From the NCBI GenBank assembly GCA_018343915.1, contig JABRWF010000001.1, forward strand, positions 3,906,001-3,970,000: DNA of 64,000 nucleotides, given 5' to 3'. Under the pieces are notes generated by a model that was not told the origin of the DNA, searched no databases, and saw only the letters and a program-made list of their open reading frames with translations. Source of the DNA: Agroathelia rolfsii. Lineage: Eukaryota; Basidiomycota; Agaricomycetes; Amylocorticiales; Amylocorticiaceae. A program made the translations under genes and the position numbers. Position 1 is the stretch's first letter. Each line of letters opens with the position of its first letter. Positions 22,161-33,069 of this stretch are shown in pieces.

Positions 22161-22527
22161 GTTAACTCGCCGTTGATTGTCGTGCAAGTACTGGAATAAA
22201 ATCCACTTATTATTGAATAGCGATAGCGGCGTTGGTAAAATTGGAATCGGAGTTGCCAGTGTGTCAATAGCCCGAGCAGCTTGCGTGGACTACCGTAGCA
22301 GTGTCCGGGGTGTTCGGGGTTAGCAAAGATCTCTATTCAATTTTTTTGCTTGCCTCTATTTGGCAATTTATTATATAATTTTTTCTGGTGAAACGGCGGA
22401 CCAAAGTGGATAGCGGTACAATCCTATAACGTGACGAAATCTCTGGCTGGGGATGGCCGTCTAAGCAGTTCAAGTTGTCACCTACAAGCTACAGCTTAAT
22501 ATCCTTGTCAGGCTTTATGTGCTCGAG
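22161..22527. other. intergenic, PFA4 promoter region
   Basis: 367 bases between the dead DUF6533 copy and PFA4. Contains a T-rich tract. No clear TATA box or other element. Confidence 0.45.
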
Positions 22528-24486
22528 ATGGGACCTATCCTCGGAAGGCTTGTTGTCGCATTCACCTTATGTCTCATTTCCTTCATAGCCTATTCGTCTC
22601 AAATATTCATCATATGGCCTTGGTATGGGCGAGAAATCTCTATACCTCTCTTGAAATTGCTTGGGCCGTTCAAGTGCGTTGTATCACCCTACTTTCATGA
22701 TGCAATCTCGCTTATGGACTTATGGAATTAGCTTCCTGGTTGGACTGCTGCTGTGGAACTACTATCTTTGTGTAACCACCGATCCTGGACGAGTACCGGC
22801 GAAATGGGTACGTCGCGCATCCTACTATTACGCTGTCTTATCTTACATGAAGGTATCAGGAGCCAGACGTGTGCTCGATGGACGGTTACGAAGCCAAACG
22901 ACTCACCGGCAAGCCTAGATATTGTCGAACATGTAAGCAGTACAAGCCACCGCGTTCGCATCATTGCAGAACTTGTAATAGATGCGTGCTTAGAATGGGT
23001 GAGCATTTGTGACAACTCAAAGACAAAGACATCAAGTACTGATGATAGCATGCATCAAGACCATCATTGTCCATGGGTGAACAACTGTGTTGGACACTTC
23101 AATTACGGATATTTCATTAGGTTTCTCTTCTATGTCGATCTGGCCTGCTCCTATCATCTTGCCATGGTTACATCGAGAGTGTATGATACCATGGATAAGA
23201 ATTTTTACAAAGCGAGTTTTGTTTGTACACGCCTGAACCCCCTCTCTAATTCATCTCTGAATCTCAGGATGGACCTTCCAGCACGCAGATGCTATTCATC
23301 GTAATGAACTATGCCGCATGTATCCCCGTTATTTTTCTTGTTGGGTTATTCAGGTATATCATTGCCCGTATTCTAAACTTCCACGAACCTCACTCAGAGG
23401 CCCTAGTTTATACCACTTTTATTGCTTACTCCGGAACATGACGACTATCGAAATCGGGGAAAAAGATAAAGTGGCAACACTAGTCAGGCACGGAAAGATG
23501 CGCGAAGTGAGTCGTTGGTTACGACTACGAGATTTAAAAGTTATTCAAACTGGTTTCCCCCCGCACAGATCAAATTTCCATATGTGAGTATTTTCGTACT
23601 TATATATATCCCTTCCACCGCAATAGTTAATATATCTTTAGAACCTTGGAGCTTACAGGAATGTAACGGCTATCCTCGGTAGTAACCCCATGTTGTGGTG
23701 CTGGCCATTGAGGATGGAGGGCACTGGACTGAAATATGAAGTTGCCCATGACACAGGTAGGTGGATAGAATTAAACCGGGGGCATGAGCGTTCAGAAGAC
23801 CTGGAGGACGGTTCATACTATGCCGAACCGTGATTGCCAGGTAATAGTTGACTACATTTTACTATTAACCTGAACATTCCTTACATAGTATTTTTTGCTT
23901 GCTTGCTTAGGCTATGTCTTATGAAGCATTTTATTCATGATGAGGTGTGCTTATGAAAATTACAGGTTACGACGATGACGGAAATGAGATTGAGTGGCCT
24001 CCCAGCAACATGGATGGTAGATACTTGGATCCTGTCGATGAAGATGAAGACGATGCACCACACACCGGTTTCCTGCTCCCTGAAACCCCATGGACCTACG
24101 GTTCGGAAGTGTTCAATCCCGCCCTACATGCGTCGAATACACAGATGCGGTCAAGACAGGTCTATGAGGTAGACTCAGACGAAGAAGAGTATGAAAGCGA
24201 ATTCACCAGTATAGAACGTCCTAGGGTTCGTCGTGGCTCGGAAGGCTTTGAGGTTCGCCCAATCGATCGCGAACAAATGTTGCGCCAACATGTTGAAGAG
24301 ATAGCGCAGCAGGAAGGGAGGTATAATCGTTATGTCCCCGAAGAGGGTGTAGACTCAGAGGATTCGATGGATGGCAGTGGCAGTGGCGTCTTGGTTGATC
24401 GTGATGAGGATGAAGAAACGCCTTTGGCGAGGGTGGTCGAAACTTGGCGCAAAGGCACAGTCGAAGGAGACCCCCTATCACACTGA
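22528..24486 (+). CDS. PFA4: palmitoyltransferase PFA4 (DHHC family)
   Basis: Exons 22528..22673, 22732..22807, 22860..22998, 23060..23220, 23268..23353, 23407..23506, 23569..23583, 23642..23756, 23966..24486 (452 aa). Attaches palmitate to cysteines of client proteins; the yeast orthologue acts in the ER on chitin synthase Chs3. Two N-terminal helices (about 8-28 and 49-63), then the Cys-rich domain [15 protein letters not shown] and the catalytic [12 protein letters not shown] (DHHC at 121-124), then two more helices (about 130-145 and 180-203), giving the four-helix topology. TTDPGRVP, the DPG motif, precedes the CRD. The C-terminal region is acidic and disordered. The start uses the first ATG ([12 protein letters not shown]); a GTG at 22519 is in frame but not used. 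The 209-nt intron before the last exon may contain a 15-nt exon (frame kept either way). Exon 7 is 15 nt. Confidence 0.9.
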
Positions 24487-24669
24487 AACTTATCTGAATC
24501 TATACATACTCATTTTACATAGACGGACTGGTATTTAATTAGGGTAATTAGAGTATGAAAGAAATTTGTCGAACGTGTACTGAGCACAGACAAGAAGAAA
24601 ACTGAAAGTAGGTAGGTATACGATTACAAATAATTGAGAGAGATTTATATTGCCAGAAATCCATCAGAA

Positions 24670-27124
24670 TCAATCACTGGCTCGCTGGAGGTATATCTTC
24701 CAGGCGATCCCACCTTTCTCACCAACAGTTACAGTGTTCATACCAGCTACGAGGTCTAAATTCCATTCAGGCGGACTAGAGTTCTCCAGCGGAGAAGCGC
24801 TCGAGCCGTTCAGAGTGACTTCGATACTTTCTTCTGTTAAGGGAGCCTTCGTCTTGTTGCTCTCCTTGGGGGGCGCCGTTTTATCCTTTACAGACTCTTC
24901 TTTGTCTTCCTCGTGCTCAACAGCTTTACGGGCGCCACCACGACCCCTACCCCTACCCCTACCCCTGCCTCGTCCTCGTGGCCTCCCACGAGTAGCCGTC
25001 TTGACGGGAGTTTCCACCTCTTCCGAAACCTCGCTATCTTGATCGTGTTGATCATGCTCATCTTCATCCCCATCCAAACCTTCATGGTCATCCAGATCCT
25101 CATCATCCCCCATGAACTTGACACCACTTATCCGAACGCTCTTCTCATCCTTCACCAACCTTGCAGCCCAGCTCTTTACACCATCGCTATGATCCAATAA
25201 AAGGATACGCCCACGAATGGAGGTGGAGACAGTAACAGAACGCAGCATCCTACGCGGATCCACCGGTGTAGCTTCCGGCGTCGCGGATGACGCAATTGGC
25301 ACTGTGTGAGAGAGTGGAGAAGGCACAGGTGGAGAAGTAGCTTGTGTCCACCCGTTGAGCATCGATGTCCCCGGACGATAATACGAGGGGGAAGCTACAG
25401 CGGACTGTGGTTGAGGGGCATAGTAAGATGCATACGCTGTCGGTGGCTGTGGCTGAGGAGCCGGTGCGATAGGTTGTGGGTCATAAGTTGGGACAGGTAA
25501 GGGTGCTGGCGGTGCTATAACTGGTTGCGAGGCAGTGTTCACTGGAGGAGTACTACGCTTATTGGATCGGATGGCAGTGGAAGTTCTCGTACTTGCACTG
25601 GGTTGGCCATAAGTGGGCGCGGAAGTGTTAGGTAGCTCTGGTGCGGGAGCTGGCGCCGGTGTCAGTACTGGAGCTGGTGTTGGTACTGGTGCCGGTGCCT
25701 GTGCAGGTGCAGGGGCGGATGGTGGTGCTGGTGCAATGGATGGCGGGGCTGCTGATGCAGGAGTGATCGAGCTGGTACTGGGTGCAGGGGATGTACTTTG
25801 AGCGGGAGCGGGGGCTGGGGCGAGCTTGGAACCGCCTGCGTTCAGTTTGAGCTTGATCTTGTTTGGTTTTGTGTATTGCGGTAAAAGGTATGGCGGGGGG
25901 AGGTCGCTCATGAGATTACGGAAATAGGCCTTAATCACCGAATTCAGAACGTGATCTAGCTCAAAAAGAGCGCAAAACTTACACGCAAAGTATGTGCGTC
26001 TTCCCAAAGCTGCGAGTGGTCCTGATTGAACTGCATGGCATTGGAGAACACCAGCTCGACGTCGGTAGCAAACTCATCAACTGTGTGGTACTCTTTTCGT
26101 TTAAGATGTTTCTGCATGGGTGTGTTAGAGCGATGGGTAACCTTTATTGGTTGCAAACATACAAATATGTTTTCGAAACACTGTGGGCGCTTGATTTCAA
26201 CATAGTATTCAGGATACATCTTCTTGTCAGGGAAATCCATAAAGAGAGCAGACAGCGTTCGGCCACTGTCACCGATAAGAGATCCATTCTGCACAAGAGC
26301 AATATTAACCCAACTTACTCTTCATCGGTCTTTTCCACAAGCTTTTGTAGCCTGGTTTTGAGCAGTCTGGTCAAATTAGGGGCCTTGCTTTTCTTGTCTT
26401 CGCCAGTGGCAGCGTCACCAGTTTGTTGATCGTTGGCCTCATCGTCAACATCAACATGCTCTGATTCCGAGTGACCCGAAATACGAGCAAACTCTTTGCC
26501 GGCCAGTTTCTAAACGCATGGAATGAGTGGCCAGTGAGGAGGAAGACAGGTGAAACAAGCCATACGTGAAGGAATTTGGCGTCCTTCCATATTTGACTTT
26601 CTTTCATGTTATATTTCTTAGCATTCCTGAACATTTGGTCAAAGTCCTGTTTGACCGCCTGGAGTGAAGTGTAGTTGTCATGGTCGAGCTGGTTCTTGAT
26701 ATCTTCCAATGCTATGGGATTCTTAATGAGCTCGTAGTAGTCTGGGTATAGACGCCTTGACGGCTGTCGTAGAAAATCGTGAGAAAGTTTCCGGCCACTG
26801 TGATGAGAAATGAAGTGTGATATGCAGTTAGAGGCTGGATATTACGAGGACACATGCGCCTGAGACGAAGCCTTTGTTGAAGTGCGTTACTCACTCTTGT
26901 CCCACCGCGTCCTTGATTGTCTGCCAGAGCTGCATGCCTTGCTTCTTGACCACCTCCTTGTCCATGACTTCTTCTGCCTTCTTCTCTAGCACATCTGCCT
27001 GATCTGCATCCTTCTTGAGACTCGTAGGAGCACTGTTCACTGTCGATTCCTCGCGTCGTCGTTTCGTACGCGGGCCCTCCGGATGGACGACACCCACAGA
27101 AAGATTTAGGTCACGTTTCGACAT
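24670..27124 (-). CDS. RSC4: RSC4-like tandem-bromodomain chromatin remodelling subunit
   Basis: complement(24670..25929, 25983..26111, 26163..26265, 26319..26509, 26566..26797, 26895..27124), 714 aa. Two bromodomains bind acetyl-lysine on histones: the first (about 77-154) holds YPDYYELIKNPIALEDI and ends FRNAKKYN, the second (about 218-295) holds YPEYYVEIKRPQCFENI and ends FSNAMQFNQ. Both exon pairs join in matching phase before a Gly-Arg start (GRKLSHDF, GRTLSALF). Next come a long Pro/Ala-rich linker (about 310-480), an acidic stretch, an RGRGRG run near 610-630 that resembles an extended AT-hook, and a C-terminal beta-rich segment. Tandem bromodomains plus a C-terminal domain fit Rsc4 of the RSC/PBAF-type complex. 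It is divergent from CutC, 245 bases away. Confidence 0.85.
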
Positions 27125-27369
27125 GACTCGATCTTGGGTTCAGAGCAGTTATAGATGGGTATGGTCTGCCTCTTTCAAAGCAGACTGGGCCAACAGCGAT
27201 AATTTGCAGCGTACGGAGAGCAGGATTTGCTCTGGTTCCCTGGCGAGGCCTATGCTAGGCTTACATAATTATCTCAACCTGACGCAGCATCTTGTGATTC
27301 CGTCGGCCTTCGGATATCATTCCCTTACTTCGGATACCATTCCCTTATCTGACTACAACAGTTACTATC
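27125..27369. promoter_or_regulatory. bidirectional promoter region between RSC4 and CutC genes
   Basis: Only 245 bases separate the two divergent start codons, so both promoters must lie here. No canonical TATA box. A short direct repeat (CGGATATCATTCCCTTA and CGGATACCATTCCCTTA, 27309-27345) stands near the middle and may be a factor site. Confidence 0.5.
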
Positions 27370-28472
27370 ATGCTCCTCGAAGTCTGTGTGGACTCTGTCG
27401 CCTCAGCTCAAGCGTTAGTAGCTGGTCTCGAAGGACTATGAAGCCATGTACTCATTTGTCTCAAAGTGCTGTAAATGGGGGTGCAAACAGGCTCGAAGTT
27501 TGCAGTAATCTTGGTCTTGGTGGTGGCTGTACACCTAGCCTGGGTCTCGTCAGATCTATAATCGGCGTCGTGCCGTTGACACCTTTGATGGTTTGCCAGT
27601 TTGCCCGAGTTATTCTTGCACCCAAGGGAACCCTGAGTATCTTTTGAGGTCATGGTTCGTCCACGGACTGGTGATTTCATTTACTCGACTGCCGAGTTGG
27701 ACGTCATGCTGGAAGACATTCGTACCTTCAAGGCACTTGGCGTTATGGGCGTCGTTCTTGGCGTTTTAGCGCCAGATGGGAGTGTCAACATTAGGGACAC
27801 ACAGAGGTTTGAATATCTATCCTCGACTGAGTATAATATGTAATGAAGTTCAGGTTAGTACAAGAGGCATCACCGTTGGAAGGTATCGTTATCATCTGGC
27901 GTCTCAAGTTGAAACCGATCTTGGGTTAAATCCAACACTGGCTCTGACACAGTAACATTCCATCGTGCATTTGATATGGTAGCAGATATGGATGCGGGTG
28001 TGCTTCACATTGTTTATGACTTCATATTGTCCCTAATGACCCTCGCAGCGTTCGAGCAAGTAGCAGGCATCCCAGGAATAACACGTATACTCAGCAGGTT
28101 ATTGCATCCTTTATCGAGACTTCTCGAGCGCTAACATCAGCCATCAGTGGACTATCATTGACTGTCCTTCTCGGGATTCAAAACATCAGTCATTTATTCG
28201 AGCTCAACAAAGCCCATAGGGGAGGTCACAAGTTGACGATTCTCCCTGGTTCAGGCATAAAGCCTAGCACACTCCCTACCGTGCTTAAGACACTTGTTCC
28301 TTTAGGTTTAACAGAGATTCATTCAAGCTGTGGGGGGTGGATAGAAGGTAGCATGCATCATAGACCTGAAGGGATGGGTATGGGTGTAGGCGGGGCTGGG
28401 GAGTGGGGCGTATGGCAAACGTCCCAGTCAACCGTTATGGAGCTAAGAAAAATGCTAGATTCTAGCCTCTAG
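27370..28472 (+). CDS. CutC family copper homeostasis protein
   Basis: Exons 27370..27413, 27467..27590, 27649..27806, 27854..27882, 27953..27997, 28049..28097, 28148..28472 (257 aa). CutC proteins are TIM-barrel cytosolic proteins linked to copper handling in bacteria and animals; their enzymatic role is not settled. Motifs along the barrel: LLEVCVDSVASAQ, NGGANRLEVCSNLGLGGGC, VMVRPRTGDFIYS, ALGVMGVVLGVLAPDG, VTFHRAFDM and GITRILSSG, then LTEIHSS near the end. The donor at 27414 (GTTAGT) was chosen because it gives AAVNGGANRLEVC at the family's spacing; other donors break the frame. The end contains a Gly/Met-rich insertion (MGMGVGGAGEWG) not typical of the core. Exon 4 is 29 nt. Confidence 0.9.
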
Positions 28473-28921
28473 TGCTTGATGCTACACTGACAGCGTCCTA
28501 ATAGAATCAGTGAATTGTTTGTTAGTGCATTGATCCTTCACCTTTACTTGAATTGTTATTGTAAGTGGTTATATTGTGTAAATAATATGAAATTAGTATT
28601 TGTTCACATGGAGATCATCAAATGATGCTGATAAAACTATTTATTTCTATACATCTACTTCTCTGAACTATGCCTCATACGCCATGCAAGTGCTTTGTTG
28701 TGCGCTCTACGTCCACAAGGCACTAACTCAGAGACTTTATATGATCGGTAGCAATGCTGTACTAATAAGCCTCGATCGCAATGTAGGATGACAAAACGTA
28801 ACGATCCCGCCCGCGTAATAACATCAGCATCGGTTGCTCAGAAGCCTCGAATTGCTTCCCAAATCCTTGACTGCGACTTTTCGCTGTAAGCTCGTCAGTA
28901 GAAGAGTAATTGTGCGCAGCT
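28473..28921. other. intergenic
   Basis: 449 bases between CutC and the desaturase, both on the plus strand. AT-rich. Only short frames; no motif recognised. Confidence 0.45.
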
Positions 28922-30881
28922 ATGGGTGCCCTTGAGCCTACTACCACGCCTCCCGCGACCGCAACTCCATCTAGGCCTACAATTTGGTGGTCTAACAGCA
29001 TCTTCTTCGTGTCTGTTCATCTCGCTGCTGCTCTCGGCGTGTGGCTCTATCCACCGTCGGTGGTTCCAACATCCAGTTTGGTATTAGGTTTTGCTACATG
29101 GCAATTAGCAGACTTTGGGCACGTAGTTTTGAACTAAAATGCGCGAGAGAACCTTGAAAGGCTAAGCTTTCGTTTTCCTCCAGGATTACTATTGGGTATC
29201 ATAGGCTGTACTCTCATCGCGCTTTCAAAGCTAGCATGATGACCAGGACTGCATTGGCTACTCTAGGCTCAGCAGCCTTCCAAGGATCTATCAAAGTAGG
29301 TTGTTATTATCCTGAGTTTTCTTAGGAGCTAATTAAGGATATGCCATACGTAAATAGTGGTGGTATGTAGTGAAATGGTTTTTTTTTTTTTTTAAGAAAT
29401 GCTAATCGATTGGTCTCACGAACCTCGTGATCTCGTGTAGGTGCTTGCGGCACAGGCTTCACCATGTTTGTCCTCTTGCTTCATATGTTAAATCTTGTCA
29501 TTTATGATATTATACAGAGATTCACAGACGACCCGATTCACGACCCGTGCGTTGATTTCATTAAGTTTGTTTAAAATTTACTGACTTTTTTCGCATACAC
29601 TAGGTATGCAGCAACACGAGGCCTATTCTATTCTCATATGGGATGGATTTTCTTCAAACCTAGCTATGAGCGCATGGAACTAGTTGATAAGAGGGACTTA
29701 GAAGGCGACCCCGGTGAGTAGGCAGCGCTGCATTGCTGCATTATTGCATCTGGCTAACCGGCTAACAGTTGTACGATTTCAGCATAAACATTATAGTAAG
29801 TACGCTCAGCAGAATATGTACCGAAACCAGTGTTCACTGTCTGGGGATATAGTAATTTTAGCGTTGTTCTTTGGCTTCGTTGTCCCACCTATGCTGGGCA
29901 TGATTTGGAACGACCCAGTGGGAGCGTTTGTATATGGTGGCCTTGTATCACGACTTTTCAGTGAGTAATATGAATTTCAACAACACTTAGGCAATGAATA
30001 ATATGTTTTATTCCTCGAGTTTGGCATTGCACTTTTCTTGTAAATTCGTATGTCCTCTCCAACCGTTTGGAGTGATTAGGAACTCAATTTTTTTTATTCG
30101 TGCTTTCAATCACAAGGCTTGCACATTGGGACGGCTTGCAACCGTATTCCGACGAGAACACCTCCAGAGGGAACTTGGTAGAATGTATCTTTTTCCAGTC
30201 ACGACCACGTTTTGAGAATATTTTCTGATAGATTCTTGCTCTTCTTACCGGCGGAGAAGGCAATCATAATTTTGTAAGTGGCATGTGCGAGTCATCTTGG
30301 CTCCCAAACACAGTTTTTACTCTGAGTCGCTAACCATATCTACCAGCATCATGCTTTTCCACACGACTTTCGCTCTGGACCGTCACTTCTTGATTGGGAT
30401 CCGTCGAAATGGATTATTCTTGGCCTACACGCTCTGGGCCTTGCCACCGGCCTTCGTAGGGCGCGCCCGGACGACATGGCTGAGGCCATTCAGCACATGC
30501 AATTCAAGCACGACCAATATCATGGGCTATATCTTGCCGATGATCACGGAATGCAAGAATGGACCGGGCCTGAATGGACACTGGAGCAAGTCCGTGCGTT
30601 CACCAAGGTACCAGGGAGATGCGTACTTTTGATAGACGGCTTTGTAATCGATGCTACTCCGTATCTTCGTGAACATGTATGTGACCCACTTGTGTGTGTC
30701 TTTTCCGCTCCGTACTGAATGGTATGCACAGCCTGGAGGCGCAGCAATTTTGCGCCAATATGCAATCCGTGATGGCGAACCGTTTGATGCATCACACGCG
30801 TTCAACGGAGGTCTCAATAATCATTCTCGTGCTGCTAGAAGGCGAATGGCAGAGCTGCGTGCTGCCAGAATTCTAGAGTAG
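28922..30881 (+). CDS. OLE1: delta-9 fatty acid desaturase with C-terminal cytochrome b5 domain
   Basis: Exons 28922..29118, 29184..29295, 29358..29362, 29441..29465, 29518..29546, 29604..29713, 29769..29795, 29853..29960, 30020..30047, 30117..30177, 30232..30273, 30347..30676, 30732..30881 (407 aa). Introduces the delta-9 double bond into palmitoyl- and stearoyl-CoA in the ER membrane. Three iron-binding histidine boxes are present: HRLYSH (about 71-77), HRLHH (about 108-112) and GEGNHNFHH (242-250). NSLAHW precedes the third. The fused cytochrome b5 has HPGG (358-361) and the second haem region NHSRAARRR, supplying electrons. Exon 3 is 5 nt (TGGTG) and completes WWCLRHRLHH. Intron 1 appears to be GC-AG (donor GCACGT at 29119), which alone gives LADFGITIGYHR. 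Intron 3 carries a long T run. Confidence 0.9.
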
Positions 30882-31119
30882 CTTACGTAGACTATAATTC
30901 ATGGGCATCTTACCTTGCCTTTCATTTCTGTCTCTTTTCATCATGGATGACTAGGTACTGGTGGCCGTATATTGCCCTGGTAAGGCCATGCACACGTATG
31001 TATGTTCGAAGATTTTAACACAAAAACTATACATTATCGTCATAATTATCCCTAGAACAGAAGTACAATCGTCCTCATTCAACAGCAAGCAAGCGATCGT
31101 GATAAATGAAAAGTGCCAA

Positions 31120-32032
31120 TCACGGACGGTGACGCTCCCGTTCCTGCTGAGAGCACCGGGACAGTTGTTCATAATGTCCAATAATCTTCCTCACATCAGG
31201 ACAAATAGCAAGTCGAACACGCTCATTGTCCTGTACAACCGCTTGTCCCTTAGCTTCGATCCACTTCCCGAGCCGGAGTCGTGGTAAATCATATGAGCCA
31301 GAATTAGCCGAGGCGAGTTGTAAAATACTTCCCGTGCGCGCAGCAAGCGCAAACGTGTCTCTCTGGATGGCCCACTTGAGCTTACGAATGCGAGGCAGGA
31401 GGGAACGCGAGACGGAAAGTCGGGCAGACTCGGCATCAGGGAGGACGAGCGCATTGTGCAATGCGTCCAGGTTGCCCTTGCCAGATTCAGAAGAGGGATG
31501 AGAGCGTCTGCGGAGGTTACGGGAGAGTGCGTTAACGATGTGTTTGCGTTTTAAGCGCAGAGCCATTTCGTATTGTCTGACGGCCTAAATATGATTTTTG
31601 CATTAGAATGGTTGTTTACCTGCAGGAGCTGAGGAGACGTCACACAGACATGGGCGGAGTACATGTAAGAGCCTTCGCGCCACTGCCTCTCAATGCCAAG
31701 GCCACGAACGATGTTCCTGTTTATAAGGTCTCCGAGGGTGGGCCGTAGAGTGCCCCTGTTATCGGTGCTAGAGTAAAATAATAGATGCGACACGCGGGAG
31801 GGGGTAATCACACGGAGCCGTGTAAGATGTAGCACAGGATCAGTTGCTATGAGGGCGAGGTAAGGATGTACAGCAGCAAGTGCATCGAGTTCTGGCAAGT
31901 CCAAAAACGAAACTGTTTCGCAGTCAAGACATTTTATGGTCTATGGCTCAATTTTAACTGCATACATATATACAGCATGGTCTCTGACGGCAGTCTGAAT
32001 AGACAATTCAAGCTACCGTCCATCACTGGCAT
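31120..32032 (-). CDS. F-box-like protein, conserved fungal type
   Basis: complement(31120..31584, 31620..31912, 31966..32032), 274 aa. The N-terminus CLFRLPSETMLYIFSFLDL has the F-box pattern (LP.E....I...L), joined correctly only when the 53-nt intron 31913-31965 is removed. The F-box recruits SCF ubiquitin ligases through Skp1. It is followed by a conserved-looking region: PELDALAAVHPYLALI, DPVLHLTRLRV, PSRVSHLLF, RPTLGDLINRNIVRGLG, and a basic helix QYEMALRLKRKHIVNAL. No LRRs are visible. It is unlike the F-box/LRR family elsewhere in the window and seems to be an older single-copy gene. An in-frame Met at 32140 would add 36 residues. Confidence 0.7.
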
Positions 32033-33008
32033 GATGATACACTGGCAGTCATTGGAAATAGGGTGCCTCAAAAGAGTAGAGGGATGCGTGAGAAGAGTGA
32101 AAGTTGCTGGAGATAAAGACATTCCGTTGTAATGATGCAAAAGATGAGAGCAAGATTGCCAGTACTAGTACATGTACCCTGGGCTGGCAAAGAGCAACAG
32201 ACAAACACGGTGACAACAGACATGCAACCGACCGACATCATGCATCATGCATTTGCTTCCGACATTTTTGAGTTGACCGGGTCCGAAATCGATTTTTGAT
32301 CTCATGGTAGTCGTTGCGAAAATATGCATGTCAGCACTATGCCAGATAGACGCCCGCTTTTGCTTTTTTAATCGCATGGAGATGCACCCTTGATGAACCT
32401 GAGTATTCTGGACCTGTTCAAACTCGGGCAGAGACATAAAGCTTCTTTTGGCTGATACTTTGCTAAGTTCTGACTCATCAACCGCACTGGCATGTCCAGA
32501 TTATGCTTCGTCACCGTGACTGAATGACGTCCATTTGCACCACAAGAGCTGCATGACTTAGTGGACGCGCCTGTGCTACATAAGTCGTCTAACTTTCAAG
32601 AACCTGCAGTGACAAGCAGCTCCGAGTCGTCGACGCTCGACGCCGGCTATCCGACACATTGTCGGCACAACGGACATTGATTGACGAGGACTTTGCAGAG
32701 CATGACAAGGTTGATAACTTGACCTTGAATGCCATTGGCGAGATTGATGTCGATTTAAGTTAGCTAAAGGCTAATGTAAGATATTTGCAGATAAATGAAT
32801 TTGAGGAATGATTATCGTGTAGGACACCGTACTAATACACTATTAACGCAAGGGTAGCTGATTCTAAATTTCTGATTACATGTTATATTGAGCATAGAAA
32901 TCTCAAAATGATATTCTGATGTATTAGGATGGTTATTCTTCATTCCAACTATTTCCGACCTGGAAATTTCAAGTTCTCAGACAAGGGTGGACTCGAACTC
33001 CGATGTTT
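32033..33008. other. intergenic with a coding-like remnant
   Basis: Mostly featureless. On the plus strand 32608-32763 reads as an open, charged stretch (SDKQLRVVDARRRLSDTL, later AIGEIDVDLS, then stop) with no start codon or upstream exon found. It may be the tail of a decayed gene. Nothing else recognised. Confidence 0.35.
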
Positions 33009-33060
33009 AGTGCAGCCTGAGCTCACTTTGGTTTGAATCTAGCTGGCCTCAGGCTGCACT
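33009..33060 (+). repeat. 13-bp perfect inverted repeat (hairpin) just upstream of the F-box start
   Basis: AGTGCAGCCTGAG (33009-33021) and CTCAGGCTGCACT (33048-33060) are perfect reverse complements around a 26-base loop, ending 9 bases before the ATG at 33070. In RNA this would be a stable stem in the 5' leader; in DNA it could be a protein site. It could also be a footprint of an old insertion. Confidence 0.6.
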
Positions 33061-33069
33061 CAAACCACC

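Noticed and set aside
22517..22527. Upstream ATG at 22517 and in-frame GTG at 22519 for PFA4
   Set aside because: The ATG at 22517 is in a different frame; the GTG is not a normal eukaryotic start, so 22528 was used.
32960..33010. tRNA-like GAGTTCGAGTCC box on the minus strand
   Set aside because: The T-loop resemblance is not supported: no matching acceptor stem, D arm or anticodon arm can be folded around it.
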